A stretch of 53,460 bases of DNA, from the NCBI RefSeq assembly GCF_019802055.1, contig NZ_JAHVHW010000010.1:1-53460 (forward strand). Reading direction: 5' to 3'. Below are positions 46,711-53,460 of this stretch, piece after piece. The stretch comes from Ferrimonas balearica (GTDB taxonomy: Bacteria > Pseudomonadota > Gammaproteobacteria > Enterobacterales > Shewanellaceae). Below the pieces are notes generated by a model, which made no database searches, was not told the DNA's origin, and saw only the letters and a list, made by a program, of their open reading frames with translations. The translations under genes were made by a program, and so were the position numbers. Within the stretch, counting starts at the first letter, position 1, and every line of letters begins with the position of its first letter.

Positions 46711-47244
46711 ATGTCTCGAGTAGCTAAGGCACCCGTTGCTATCCCTGCCGGCGTAGAGGTATCTCTGAACGGTCAGGAAATCACCATTAAAGGTGGTAAG
46801 GGCACTCTGACTCGTGTAATCCACGAGGCCGTAGTTGTAGCCAAAGAAGAGAGTGAAATCACTTTTGGTCCTCGCGAAGGCGCTGCCAACGCTTGGGCAC
46901 AAGCTGGTACCGCTCGCGCTCTGGTAAACAACATGGTTGTTGGTGTTACCGAAGGCTTCACTAAGAAGCTGCAACTGCTGGGTGTGGGTTACCGTGCCGC
47001 AGTTAAAGGTAACGCTGTGAGCCTGACTCTGGGCTTCTCCCACCCGGTTGAATACGTTCTGCCGGAAGGTGTGAAGGCCGAGTGCCCCAGCCAAACTGAA
47101 ATCGTCCTCACTGGCGCAGACAAGCAGTCTGTAGGTCAGGCGGCCGCTAACATCCGCGCATACCGTGCTCCTGAGCCTTACAAAGGTAAAGGTGTTCGTT
47201 ACGCTGATGAGCAAGTGCGCCGTAAAGAGGCCAAGAAGAAGTAA
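46711..47244 (+). CDS. rplF: 50S ribosomal protein L6
   Basis: L6 lies near the sarcin-ricin loop and factor-binding site. 177 aa in two related domains, [12 protein letters not shown] start and the C-terminal [19 protein letters not shown] ribosome-binding site; 9 nt before rplR. Confidence 0.98.
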   Translation: MSRVAKAPVAIPAGVEVSLNGQEITIKGGKGTLTRVIHEAVVVAKEESEITFGPREGAANAWAQAGTARALVNNMVVGVTEGFTKKLQLLGVGYRAAVKGNAVSLTLGFSHPVEYVLPEGVKAECPSQTEIVLTGADKQSVGQAAANIRAYRAPEPYKGKGVRYADEQVRRKEAKKK

Positions 47245-47253
47245 GGTAACACG

Positions 47254-47604
47254 ATGGACAAGAAAGCAGCTCGTCTGCGTCGCGCGACTCGCGTACGCAA
47301 ACAAATTCAGGAAATGGGCGCGACTCGTCTGGTCGTGCACCGTACTCCGCGTCACATCTACGCCCAGGTTATCACTGCAGACGCAACTGTAGTGGCAACC
47401 GCTTCTACTGTAGAGAAGGCGATCAAAGAGCAACTGACTGGCACCGGTAACACCGATGCTGCCAAGGCAGTTGGTAAGGCTGTAGCCGAACGTGCTCTGG
47501 AAAAAGGTGTTAAAGCCGTTTCCTTCGATCGCAGCGGCTTTAAGTTCCACGGTCGTGTAGCCGCTCTGGCTGACGCTGCCCGTGAAGCTGGCCTCCAGTT
47601 CTAA
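47254..47604 (+). CDS. rplR: 50S ribosomal protein L18
   Basis: 5S rRNA-binding protein of the central protuberance. 116 aa (E. coli 117), [18 protein letters not shown] and [20 protein letters not shown]. 14 nt before rpsE. Confidence 0.98.
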   Translation: MDKKAARLRRATRVRKQIQEMGATRLVVHRTPRHIYAQVITADATVVATASTVEKAIKEQLTGTGNTDAAKAVGKAVAERALEKGVKAVSFDRSGFKFHGRVAALADAAREAGLQF

Positions 47605-47618
47605 TTTGGGAGTGGATC

Positions 47619-48119
47619 ATGGCGAATATTGAAAATCAAGCCGGTGACCTGCAAGAGAAGCTCATTGCAGTAAACCGCGTTTCCAAAGTAGTTAAGGGTG
47701 GTCGCATTTTCAGCTTCACCGCTCTGACTGTAGTTGGTGACGGTAACGGCCGTGTTGGCTTTGGTTACGGTAAGGCTCGTGAAGTGCCTGCTGCTATCCA
47801 GAAGGCAATGGAAAAAGCCCGTCGTAACATGTACACCGTATCCCTGAAGAACGGCACTCTGCACCACCCGGTGAAGGGTCGTCACTCTGGTTCCAAGGTA
47901 TACATGCAGCCTGCTTCCGAAGGTACCGGTATTATTGCTGGTGGTGCAATGCGCGCCGTTCTGGAAGTGGCTGGTGTACACAACGTACTGGCTAAAGCTT
48001 ACGGCTCAACCAACCCGATCAACATCGTGCGCTCCACCGTTGACGCACTGGTGAACATGAATTCTCCCGAGCAAATCGCTGCTAAGCGCGGTCTGCCGGT
48101 TGATGAGATCCGGGGGTAA
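47619..48119 (+). CDS. rpsE: 30S ribosomal protein S5
   Basis: S5 contributes to decoding accuracy and mRNA unwinding. 166 aa, with double-stranded-RNA-binding-like N-terminal domain ([20 protein letters not shown]) and [18 protein letters not shown]. 6 nt before rpmD. Confidence 0.98.
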   Translation: MANIENQAGDLQEKLIAVNRVSKVVKGGRIFSFTALTVVGDGNGRVGFGYGKAREVPAAIQKAMEKARRNMYTVSLKNGTLHHPVKGRHSGSKVYMQPASEGTGIIAGGAMRAVLEVAGVHNVLAKAYGSTNPINIVRSTVDALVNMNSPEQIAAKRGLPVDEIRG

Positions 48120-48125
48120 TCTGTC

Positions 48126-48305
48126 ATGGCTAAAACTATCAAGGTTACTCAGACCAAAAGCTCCATCGGTCGTCTGCCTAAGCACAAGGCGACTCTGGTA
48201 GGCCTGGGTCTGCGTAAAATCGGTCACACTGTTGAGCTGGAAGACACTGCTTCCGTTCGCGGTATGATCAACAAAGTTTCCTACATGGTTAAAGTGGAGG
48301 AGTAA
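48126..48305 (+). CDS. rpmD: 50S ribosomal protein L30
   Basis: Small 50S protein; 59 aa, translated here as [19 protein letters not shown] to VSYMVKVEE. It has the [19 protein letters not shown] core of the family. It fills the space between rpsE and rplO and is separated from rplO by one base. Confidence 0.97.
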   Translation: MAKTIKVTQTKSSIGRLPKHKATLVGLGLRKIGHTVELEDTASVRGMINKVSYMVKVEE

Positions 48306-48306
48306 A

Positions 48307-48741
48307 ATGCGCCTGAATACTATTTCTCCGGCTGCTGGCTCCAAGACTGCAGCTAAGCGTGTAGGCCGTGGTATCGGTTCCGGTCTGGGTAAGACTGGTG
48401 GCCGTGGTCACAAAGGTCAGAAGTCCCGTTCTGGTGGCTCCGTACGTCCTGGTTTCGAAGGCGGTCAGATGCCTCTGAAGCAGCGTCTGCCCAAGTTCGG
48501 TTTTACTTCTCGCAAGTCTCTGGTCTCTTCTGAAGTTCGCCTGAGCGAACTGGCAAAAGTAGACGGTGAGGTTGTGAGCCTGGCGACTCTGAAAGACGCT
48601 GGTGTTATTTCCGCCAACATTCAGTTTGCGAAAGTAGTGCTTTCAGGTAAAATCGAGCGCCCAGTGACTGTAAGCGGTCTCAAAGTGACCAAAGGCGCTC
48701 GTGAAGCCATTGAGGCTGCGGGCGGCAAAATCGAAGAGTAA
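48307..48741 (+). CDS. rplO: 50S ribosomal protein L15
   Basis: Late-assembly 50S protein. 144 aa as in E. coli, [20 protein letters not shown] followed by a glycine/arginine-rich N-terminal arm ([19 protein letters not shown]). 14 nt before secY. Confidence 0.98.
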   Translation: MRLNTISPAAGSKTAAKRVGRGIGSGLGKTGGRGHKGQKSRSGGSVRPGFEGGQMPLKQRLPKFGFTSRKSLVSSEVRLSELAKVDGEVVSLATLKDAGVISANIQFAKVVLSGKIERPVTVSGLKVTKGAREAIEAAGGKIEE

Positions 48742-48755
48742 CGGGAAAGTACGCA

Positions 48756-50075
48756 ATGGCTAAGCCAGGACTTGAGTTAAAAAGTGCGAAAGGGGGCCTT
48801 TCGGAGTTGAAAGCGCGTCTGTGGTTTGTTCTCGGCGCAATCATCGTATTCCGGGCCGGTTCTTTCGTGCCAATTCCTGGTATTGACGCCGCTGTGCTTG
48901 CCGAACTGTTCAAACAGCAACAAGGTACCATCGTGAGCATGTTTAACATGTTCTCCGGTGGTGCCTTGGAACGTGCCTCCATCTTCGCCCTGGGGATCAT
49001 GCCGTACATTTCGGCGTCGATCATCATGCAGCTACTTACCGTAGTGCATCCCACTCTGGCGGAGTTGAAGAAAGAGGGTGAATCTGGTCGTCGTAAGATT
49101 AACCAGTACACTCGCTGGGGTACTCTGGTACTGGCTACCTTCCAGTCCATCGGTATTGCTACTGGCCTGCCCAGTATGCTGCCTGGTCTGGTGGTTAACC
49201 CTGGCTTCGGCTTCTACTTTGTAGCAGTTGTGAGCCTGGTGACTGGTACCATGTTCCTGATGTGGCTGGGTGAGCAGATCACCGAGCGCGGTATTGGTAA
49301 CGGTATCTCGATCCTGATCTTTACAGGTATCGTGGCCGGTCTGCCTTCCGCTATCGGTCAAACGGCAGAGCAAGCGCGTCAAGGTGAAATGCATCTGATC
49401 CTTCTGCTCGGTCTGGTTGTGATCGTCAGCCTGATTACCGCTTTTGTGGTGTTTATGGAGCGCGGTCAGCGTCGAATCGTGGTAAACTACGCCAAGCGTC
49501 AGCAAGGCCGCCGCGTGTTCGCTGCTCAAAGCACTCATTTGCCTCTGAAAGTGAATATGGCCGGCGTGATCCCGCCGATCTTCGCGTCCAGCATTATTCT
49601 GTTCCCGGGCACCTTGGCCCAGTGGTTCGATAAGAACCAGGGTGGCATTCTGTCAGACATCTCTCTGGCACTGTCTCCGGGACAGCCGCTGTACGTAATG
49701 ATTTATGCGGTCGCGATTGTCTTCTTCTGTTTCTTCTACACGGCGCTGGTGTTTAACCCCCGTGAGACTGCAGACAACCTGAAGAAGAGTGGTGCGTTCA
49801 TCCCCGGAATTCGTCCGGGCGAGCAAACTGCCCGTTATATTGATAAAGTAATGACCCGCCTGACTCTGGCTGGCGCGGCTTACATTACCTTTATCTGCTT
49901 GGTTCCGGAGTTCATGATGATTACTACCAATGTACCTTTCTACTTTGGTGGTACCTCACTGCTGATTATGGTGGTGGTAATCATGGACTTCATGGCTCAG
50001 GTACAGACCCATCTGATGTCATCTCAGTATGATTCTGTGCTGAAGAAGGCCAACCTTAAGGGCTACGGCCGTTAA
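48756..50075 (+). CDS. secY: Preprotein translocase subunit SecY
   Basis: Pore subunit of the SecYEG translocon. 439 aa (E. coli 443), with ten predicted transmembrane helices; conserved [10 protein letters not shown] plug region, [13 protein letters not shown], and cytoplasmic loop [18 protein letters not shown]. Standard place in spc between rplO and rpmJ. Its partner secE is at 5803-6174 in this window. Confidence 0.98.
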   Translation: MAKPGLELKSAKGGLSELKARLWFVLGAIIVFRAGSFVPIPGIDAAVLAELFKQQQGTIVSMFNMFSGGALERASIFALGIMPYISASIIMQLLTVVHPTLAELKKEGESGRRKINQYTRWGTLVLATFQSIGIATGLPSMLPGLVVNPGFGFYFVAVVSLVTGTMFLMWLGEQITERGIGNGISILIFTGIVAGLPSAIGQTAEQARQGEMHLILLLGLVVIVSLITAFVVFMERGQRRIVVNYAKRQQGRRVFAAQSTHLPLKVNMAGVIPPIFASSIILFPGTLAQWFDKNQGGILSDISLALSPGQPLYVMIYAVAIVFFCFFYTALVFNPRETADNLKKSGAFIPGIRPGEQTARYIDKVMTRLTLAGAAYITFICLVPEFMMITTNVPFYFGGTSLLIMVVVIMDFMAQVQTHLMSSQYDSVLKKANLKGYGR

Positions 50076-50099
50076 GGTCGCCGATTACGGAGTACCAAA

Positions 50100-50213
50100 A
50101 TGAAAGTTCGTGCATCCGTTAAGAAGATGTGCCGCAACTGCAAGGTCATCAAACGTAACGGCGTTGTACGTGTTATCTGCTCTGAGCCGAAACACAAACA
50201 GCGTCAGGGTTAA
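50100..50213 (+). CDS. rpmJ: 50S ribosomal protein L36
   Basis: 37-aa zinc-ribbon protein, [18 protein letters not shown]... ending [10 protein letters not shown]. The zinc ligands (CRNC, a later Cys and His) are intact, so this is the zinc-containing form. 24 nt after secY with GGAGT upstream. Last spc gene. Confidence 0.97.
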   Translation: MKVRASVKKMCRNCKVIKRNGVVRVICSEPKHKQRQG

Positions 50214-50242
50214 TCGGATTATCCGGTAAACCCAAATAAGCG

Positions 50243-50272
50243 CACAGGGCTGGCCCATGGTCAGCCCCTGTG
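50243..50272 (+). terminator. Hairpin after rpmJ (weak terminator)
   Basis: CACAGGGCTG (50243-50252) pairs with CAGCCCCTGTG (50262-50272) with one bulged C. It is followed by TTGTTG rather than a T-run, so termination would be weak. It lies directly before the alpha-operon promoter. Confidence 0.45.
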
Positions 50273-50275
50273 TTG

Positions 50276-50304
50276 TTGCAAACCGGTCTTCTGTTGGGTA
50301 TCCT
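50276..50304 (+). promoter_or_regulatory. Promoter of the alpha operon
   Basis: TTGCAA (50276-50281) and TATCCT (50299-50304) with a 17-bp spacer. The -10 box overlaps the start of the alpha leader, as the leader is short. Confidence 0.6.
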
Positions 50305-50400
50305 ATCGGGCTTTTCGCAGTTGACCAATTGAGATAGTAGGAGTGCTATAGTGGCCCGTATCGCTGGCATTAACATTCCTGAGCATAAACATGCGGTTGT
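50301..50400 (+). promoter_or_regulatory. Alpha operon leader (S4-binding pseudoknot)
   Basis: Leader plus the first codons of rpsM resemble the E. coli alpha-operon pseudoknot: CGGGCTTTTCGCAG, then GATAGTAGGAGTGC and a GTG start within TATAGTGGCCCGTA. In E. coli S4 traps this fold and blocks initiation at rpsM. Strong by-eye similarity over about 60 nt. Confidence 0.8.
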
Positions 50401-50707
50401 TGCTCTGACCGCCATTTTCGGCGTCGGCCAGACTCGCGCAAAAGCCATTTGCGCTGAAGCCGGCATTGCTGAAGATGTGAAATTCAAAGATCTCGACGAA
50501 GCCACCATCGATAAGGTGCGTGAAGTCGTAGGCCAGTTCACCGTTGAGGGTGACCTGCGTCGTGAGATCTCCATGAACATTAAGCGTCTGATGGACCTGG
50601 GTTGCTTCCGCGGCCTGCGTCACCGTCGTAACTTGCCTGTTCGTGGTCAGCGTACCAAGACCAACGCGCGTACCCGTAAGGGCCCGCGTAAACCGATTAA
50701 GAAGTAA
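50351..50707 (+). CDS. rpsM: 30S ribosomal protein S13
   Basis: Forms inter-subunit bridges from the 30S head. 118 aa, (M)[15 protein letters not shown] and [23 protein letters not shown] start, as in E. coli, is part of the S4 control element. 13 nt before rpsK. Confidence 0.98.
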   Translation: MARIAGINIPEHKHAVVALTAIFGVGQTRAKAICAEAGIAEDVKFKDLDEATIDKVREVVGQFTVEGDLRREISMNIKRLMDLGCFRGLRHRRNLPVRGQRTKTNARTRKGPRKPIKK

Positions 50708-50720
50708 GGGGAATTAAGCA

Positions 50721-51110
50721 ATGGCTAAAACTCCTTCTCGTACTCGTAAAAAGGTACGTAAGCAGGTAGCGGACGGTATCGCTCACGTTCATGCTTCCTT
50801 CAACAACACCATCGTGACCATCACCGACCGTCAAGGTAATGCCCTGGCTTGGGCTACCGCTGGTGGTTCTGGTTTCCGTGGTTCTCGTAAGTCCACTCCG
50901 TTCGCTGCCCAGGTGGCCGCTGAGCGTTGCGCTGAAGTCGCAAAAGAGTACGGCTTGAAGAATCTGGAAGTCGAAGTGAAGGGTCCGGGTCCGGGTCGTG
51001 AATCATCCATTCGTGCGTTGAATGCTGCGGGTTTCCGCATCACCAACATCACCGATGTGACTCCGATCCCGCACAACGGTTGTCGTCCGCCGAAAAAACG
51101 TCGCGTGTAA
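50721..51110 (+). CDS. rpsK: 30S ribosomal protein S11
   Basis: Platform protein near the E-site mRNA. 129 aa, with [20 protein letters not shown] and [15 protein letters not shown]-terminus [11 protein letters not shown]. 28 nt before rpsD. Confidence 0.98.
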   Translation: MAKTPSRTRKKVRKQVADGIAHVHASFNNTIVTITDRQGNALAWATAGGSGFRGSRKSTPFAAQVAAERCAEVAKEYGLKNLEVEVKGPGPGRESSIRALNAAGFRITNITDVTPIPHNGCRPPKKRRV

Positions 51111-51138
51111 CGCACGTTAGGACTGTTGGAGAAAGAAC

Positions 51139-51759
51139 ATGGCAAGATATTTGGGTCCTAAGCTCAAACTCAGCCGTCGTGAAGGTACTGACCTGTTCCT
51201 GAAAAGCGGCGTTCGAGCGATCGATTCTAAATGTAAAATTGATACCGTACCTGGTCAGCACGGCGCTCGTCGCGCTCGTCTGTCCGACTACGGTGTCCAG
51301 TTGCGTGAAAAGCAGAAAGTTCGTCGTATCTACGGCGTACTGGAAAAGCAGTTCCGTAACTACTACAAGGAAGCGGCTCGTCTGAAGGGCAACACTGGTG
51401 AAAACCTGCTGCAACTGCTCGAAAGCCGTCTGGACAACGTGGTATACCGCATGGGTTTTGGTGCTACCCGCGCCGAAGCTCGTCAGCTGGTGAGCCACAA
51501 GGCCATCAAGGTTAACGGTCGTGTTGTAAACATCCCGTCCTTCTCCGTTTCCCCGAACGACGTTATCGCCGTTCGTGAGAAAGCTCAGAAGCAGGCCCGT
51601 ATTAAAGGTGCCCTGGAAGTTGCTGAGCAACGCGAGAAGCCGACTTGGGTTGAAGTAGACGCCGCTAAGATGGAAGGCACTTTCAAGCGCCTGCCTGAGC
51701 GTAGCGATCTGTCTGCTGATATCAACGAACAGCTGATCGTCGAGCTTTACTCCAAGTAA
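51139..51759 (+). CDS. rpsD: 30S ribosomal protein S4
   Basis: Nucleates 30S assembly and represses the alpha operon. 206 aa as in E. coli, [20 protein letters not shown] and the S4 RNA-binding domain [17 protein letters not shown]. It lacks the N-terminal zinc cysteines (zinc-independent form). 25 nt before rpoA. Confidence 0.98.
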   Translation: MARYLGPKLKLSRREGTDLFLKSGVRAIDSKCKIDTVPGQHGARRARLSDYGVQLREKQKVRRIYGVLEKQFRNYYKEAARLKGNTGENLLQLLESRLDNVVYRMGFGATRAEARQLVSHKAIKVNGRVVNIPSFSVSPNDVIAVREKAQKQARIKGALEVAEQREKPTWVEVDAAKMEGTFKRLPERSDLSADINEQLIVELYSK

Positions 51760-51784
51760 AGCTTAACCATAGAGAGAGGACACA

Positions 51785-52777
51785 ATGCAGGGTTCTGTTA
51801 CCGAATTTCTAAAGCCGCGACTTGTAGATATTGATCAAGTTAGCCCCTACCGGGCTAAGGTGACTCTGGAGCCGCTCGAGCGTGGTTTCGGCCACACTCT
51901 GGGCAATGCGCTGCGTCGCATTCTGCTCTCTTCTATGCCTGGCTGTGCAGTAACCGAAGTCGAAATCGACGGCGTGTTGCATGAGTACAGCAGCAAAGAA
52001 GGCGTGCAGGAAGACGTCCTGGAGATCCTGCTGAACCTGAAAGGTTTGGCTGTGAAGCTCGAGGGTAAAGACGAAGCCATTTTGACTCTGAGCAAGTCTG
52101 GTGCGGGCCCTGTCACTGCGGCAGACATCACCCACGACGGTGATGTAGAGATCGTTAATCCGGAACACCTGATCTGTACTCTGACCGGCGCCGATGCTGA
52201 GATCAGCATGCGTATCAAGGTTGAATTGGGCCGTGGTTACATCCCGGCCTCTGCTCGCGCACAAATTGAAGAAGACGAACGTCCTATCGGCCGCCTGCTG
52301 GTAGACGCGTCCTTCAGCCCGGTGGTTCGCATTGCCTACAATGTAGAAGCCGCCCGTGTTGAGCAGCGTACCGACCTGGATAAGCTGATCATCGACATGC
52401 ACACTGACGGCACCCTGGATCCTGAAGAAGCTATCCGTCGCTCCGCCACTATTCTGGCTGAGCAACTGGAAGCCTTCGTGGACCTGCGTGATGTTAGCGA
52501 GCCGGAAGAGAAGGAAGAGAAGCCGGAATTCGATCCGATCCTGCTGCGTCCTGTCGACGACTTGGAGCTCACTGTTCGTTCGGCAAACTGCCTGAAAGCA
52601 GAAGCCATTCACTATATTGGCGATCTGGTTCAGCGTACCGAAGTCGAGCTGCTTAAGACCCCGAACCTGGGTAAGAAGTCGCTGACTGAGATTAAAGACG
52701 TGTTGGCCTCCCGTGGTCTGTCTCTGGGCATGCGCCTTGAGAACTGGCCGCCGGCCTCACTTGCCGACAACATGTAA
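51785..52777 (+). CDS. rpoA: DNA-directed RNA polymerase subunit alpha
   Basis: Alpha dimer nucleates RNA polymerase assembly; the C-terminal domain binds UP elements and activators. 330 aa (E. coli 329). Seen: NTD with [19 protein letters not shown], an acidic linker ([10 protein letters not shown]), and CTD with [21 protein letters not shown] and [12 protein letters not shown] including the DNA-contacting arginine region. 38 nt before rplQ. Confidence 0.99.
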   Translation: MQGSVTEFLKPRLVDIDQVSPYRAKVTLEPLERGFGHTLGNALRRILLSSMPGCAVTEVEIDGVLHEYSSKEGVQEDVLEILLNLKGLAVKLEGKDEAILTLSKSGAGPVTAADITHDGDVEIVNPEHLICTLTGADAEISMRIKVELGRGYIPASARAQIEEDERPIGRLLVDASFSPVVRIAYNVEAARVEQRTDLDKLIIDMHTDGTLDPEEAIRRSATILAEQLEAFVDLRDVSEPEEKEEKPEFDPILLRPVDDLELTVRSANCLKAEAIHYIGDLVQRTEVELLKTPNLGKKSLTEIKDVLASRGLSLGMRLENWPPASLADNM

Positions 52778-52815
52778 CCAAGTCTGGTAAAGATTTAGGT
52801 TAAAAGGATAAGGTC

Positions 52816-53217
52816 ATGCGCCATCGTAAGAGTGGTCGTCAACTGAACCGCAACAGCAGCCACCGTCAAGCTATGTTCCGCAACATGGCTGGTTCTCTGG
52901 TTCGCCACGAGGTTATCAAGACGACCTTGCCTAAGGCCAAAGAGCTGCGCCGTGTAGTAGAGCCGCTGATTACCCTGGCTAAAACTGACAGCGTTGCTAA
53001 CCGCCGTCTGGCATTCGCCCGCACCCGCGATCAATTCGTAGTGGGCAAACTGTTTAACGAACTGGGTCCGCGCTACCAAGAGCGTGCTGGTGGTTACACC
53101 CGCATTCTGAAGTGTGGCTTCCGCGCTGGTGACAACGCGCCGATGGCTTACATCGAGCTGGTTGATCGTCCGGCTGCTGAAGAGGTTGCCGAAGAAGCTC
53201 AAGCTTCTGCCGAGTAA
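52816..53217 (+). CDS. rplQ: 50S ribosomal protein L17
   Basis: 50S protein near the tunnel exit. 133 aa, [21 protein letters not shown] and [24 protein letters not shown], with an acidic tail of alanine/glutamate residues. Last gene of the alpha operon. Confidence 0.98.
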   Translation: MRHRKSGRQLNRNSSHRQAMFRNMAGSLVRHEVIKTTLPKAKELRRVVEPLITLAKTDSVANRRLAFARTRDQFVVGKLFNELGPRYQERAGGYTRILKCGFRAGDNAPMAYIELVDRPAAEEVAEEAQASAE

Positions 53218-53230
53218 TCCTCCCGCATCG

Positions 53231-53260
53231 AAAAAGGGCTAGCGTTTGCTAGCCCTTTTT
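53231..53260 (+). terminator. Rho-independent terminator of the alpha operon
   Basis: AAAAAGGGCTAGC and GCTAGCCCTTTTT form a perfect 13-bp inverted repeat with a GTTT loop and T-run. With A residues on the left arm it can also terminate transcription coming from the right. Confidence 0.95.
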
Positions 53261-53302
53261 GTTTTTCGGCATTGCCATTTTTCTCTCCTGATGGCTTTTT
53301 AG

Positions 53303-53460
53303 TCTTGCTGTCTTGCTGTCTTGCTGTCTTGCTGTCTTGCTGTCTTGCTGTCTTGCTGTCTTGCTGTCTTGCTGTCTTGCTGTCTTGCTGTCTTGCTGTC
53401 TTGCTGTCTTGCTGTCTTGCTGTCTTGCTGTCTTGCTGTCTTGCTGTCTTGCTGTCTTGC
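53303..53460. repeat. Perfect 8-bp tandem repeat array (TCTTGCTG)n, continuing past the window
   Basis: 158 nt of the unit TCTTGCTG with no mismatch, 19.75 copies, cut by the window edge. Because 8 is not a multiple of 3, any reading frame cycles through all three phases. The forward strand reads the octapeptide SCCLAVLL and the reverse QQDSKTAR, neither with stops. Such arrays change length by polymerase slippage. Whether it lies in a gene cannot be told from here. Confidence 0.95.

Noticed and set aside
53303..53460. CRISPR array
   Set aside because: Units are 8 bp and contiguous, with no spacers.

Overview
The window is chromosomal DNA from a gammaproteobacterium. Proteins are close in length and sequence to Escherichia coli (RpoB 1341 aa with S508, S509 and Q513 at E. 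coli numbering; RpoC with D460, D462 and D464), and gene order in the first third matches the E. coli rrnB to rpoC region. GC content, gene order and protein features fit the Shewanella/Ferrimonas part of the Alteromonadales; the genus is an inference.

Left part (1-17740): a probable 5S rRNA 3' tip, a structured spacer and tRNA-Asp close an rRNA operon. A non-coding gap with a 107-bp direct duplication follows, then murB-birA with convergent coaA. Next come tRNA-Thr, tRNA-Tyr, tRNA-Gly and tRNA-Thr feeding into a first tuf gene, then secE-nusG, rplK-rplA, rplJ-rplL-rpoB-rpoC. Hairpins, a rplL-rpoB attenuator and an L10 leader are visible between them.

Middle (17781-22301): the str operon rpsL-rpsG-fusA-tuf, with a second tuf that differs from the first by one amino acid and shares its terminator.

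Accessory block (22420-39328): about 17 kb of exopolysaccharide genes sits between tuf and rpsJ, a junction usually intact in relatives. Order: GT2, GT4, Wzy-like polymerase, GT4, GT2, Wzx-like flippase, a 1414-aa secreted multidomain protein, WcaJ-like initiating sugar transferase, outer-membrane barrel, short periplasmic export (OPX) protein, and a polysaccharide co-polymerase fused to a tyrosine autokinase. Together these give a complete Wzx/Wzy-type assembly and export route, but no sugar-nucleotide genes. The secreted protein combines two Ig-like modules, two BACON-like modules, a concanavalin-like module, a PQQ sugar-dehydrogenase-like propeller and a Kelch propeller, joined by polyglycine linkers. 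It is the least expected gene here.

Right part (39402-53260): the S10, spc and alpha ribosomal operons in standard order, with their leaders, promoters and terminators. The window ends inside a perfect 8-bp tandem array (at least 19.75 copies) just after the alpha-operon terminator.
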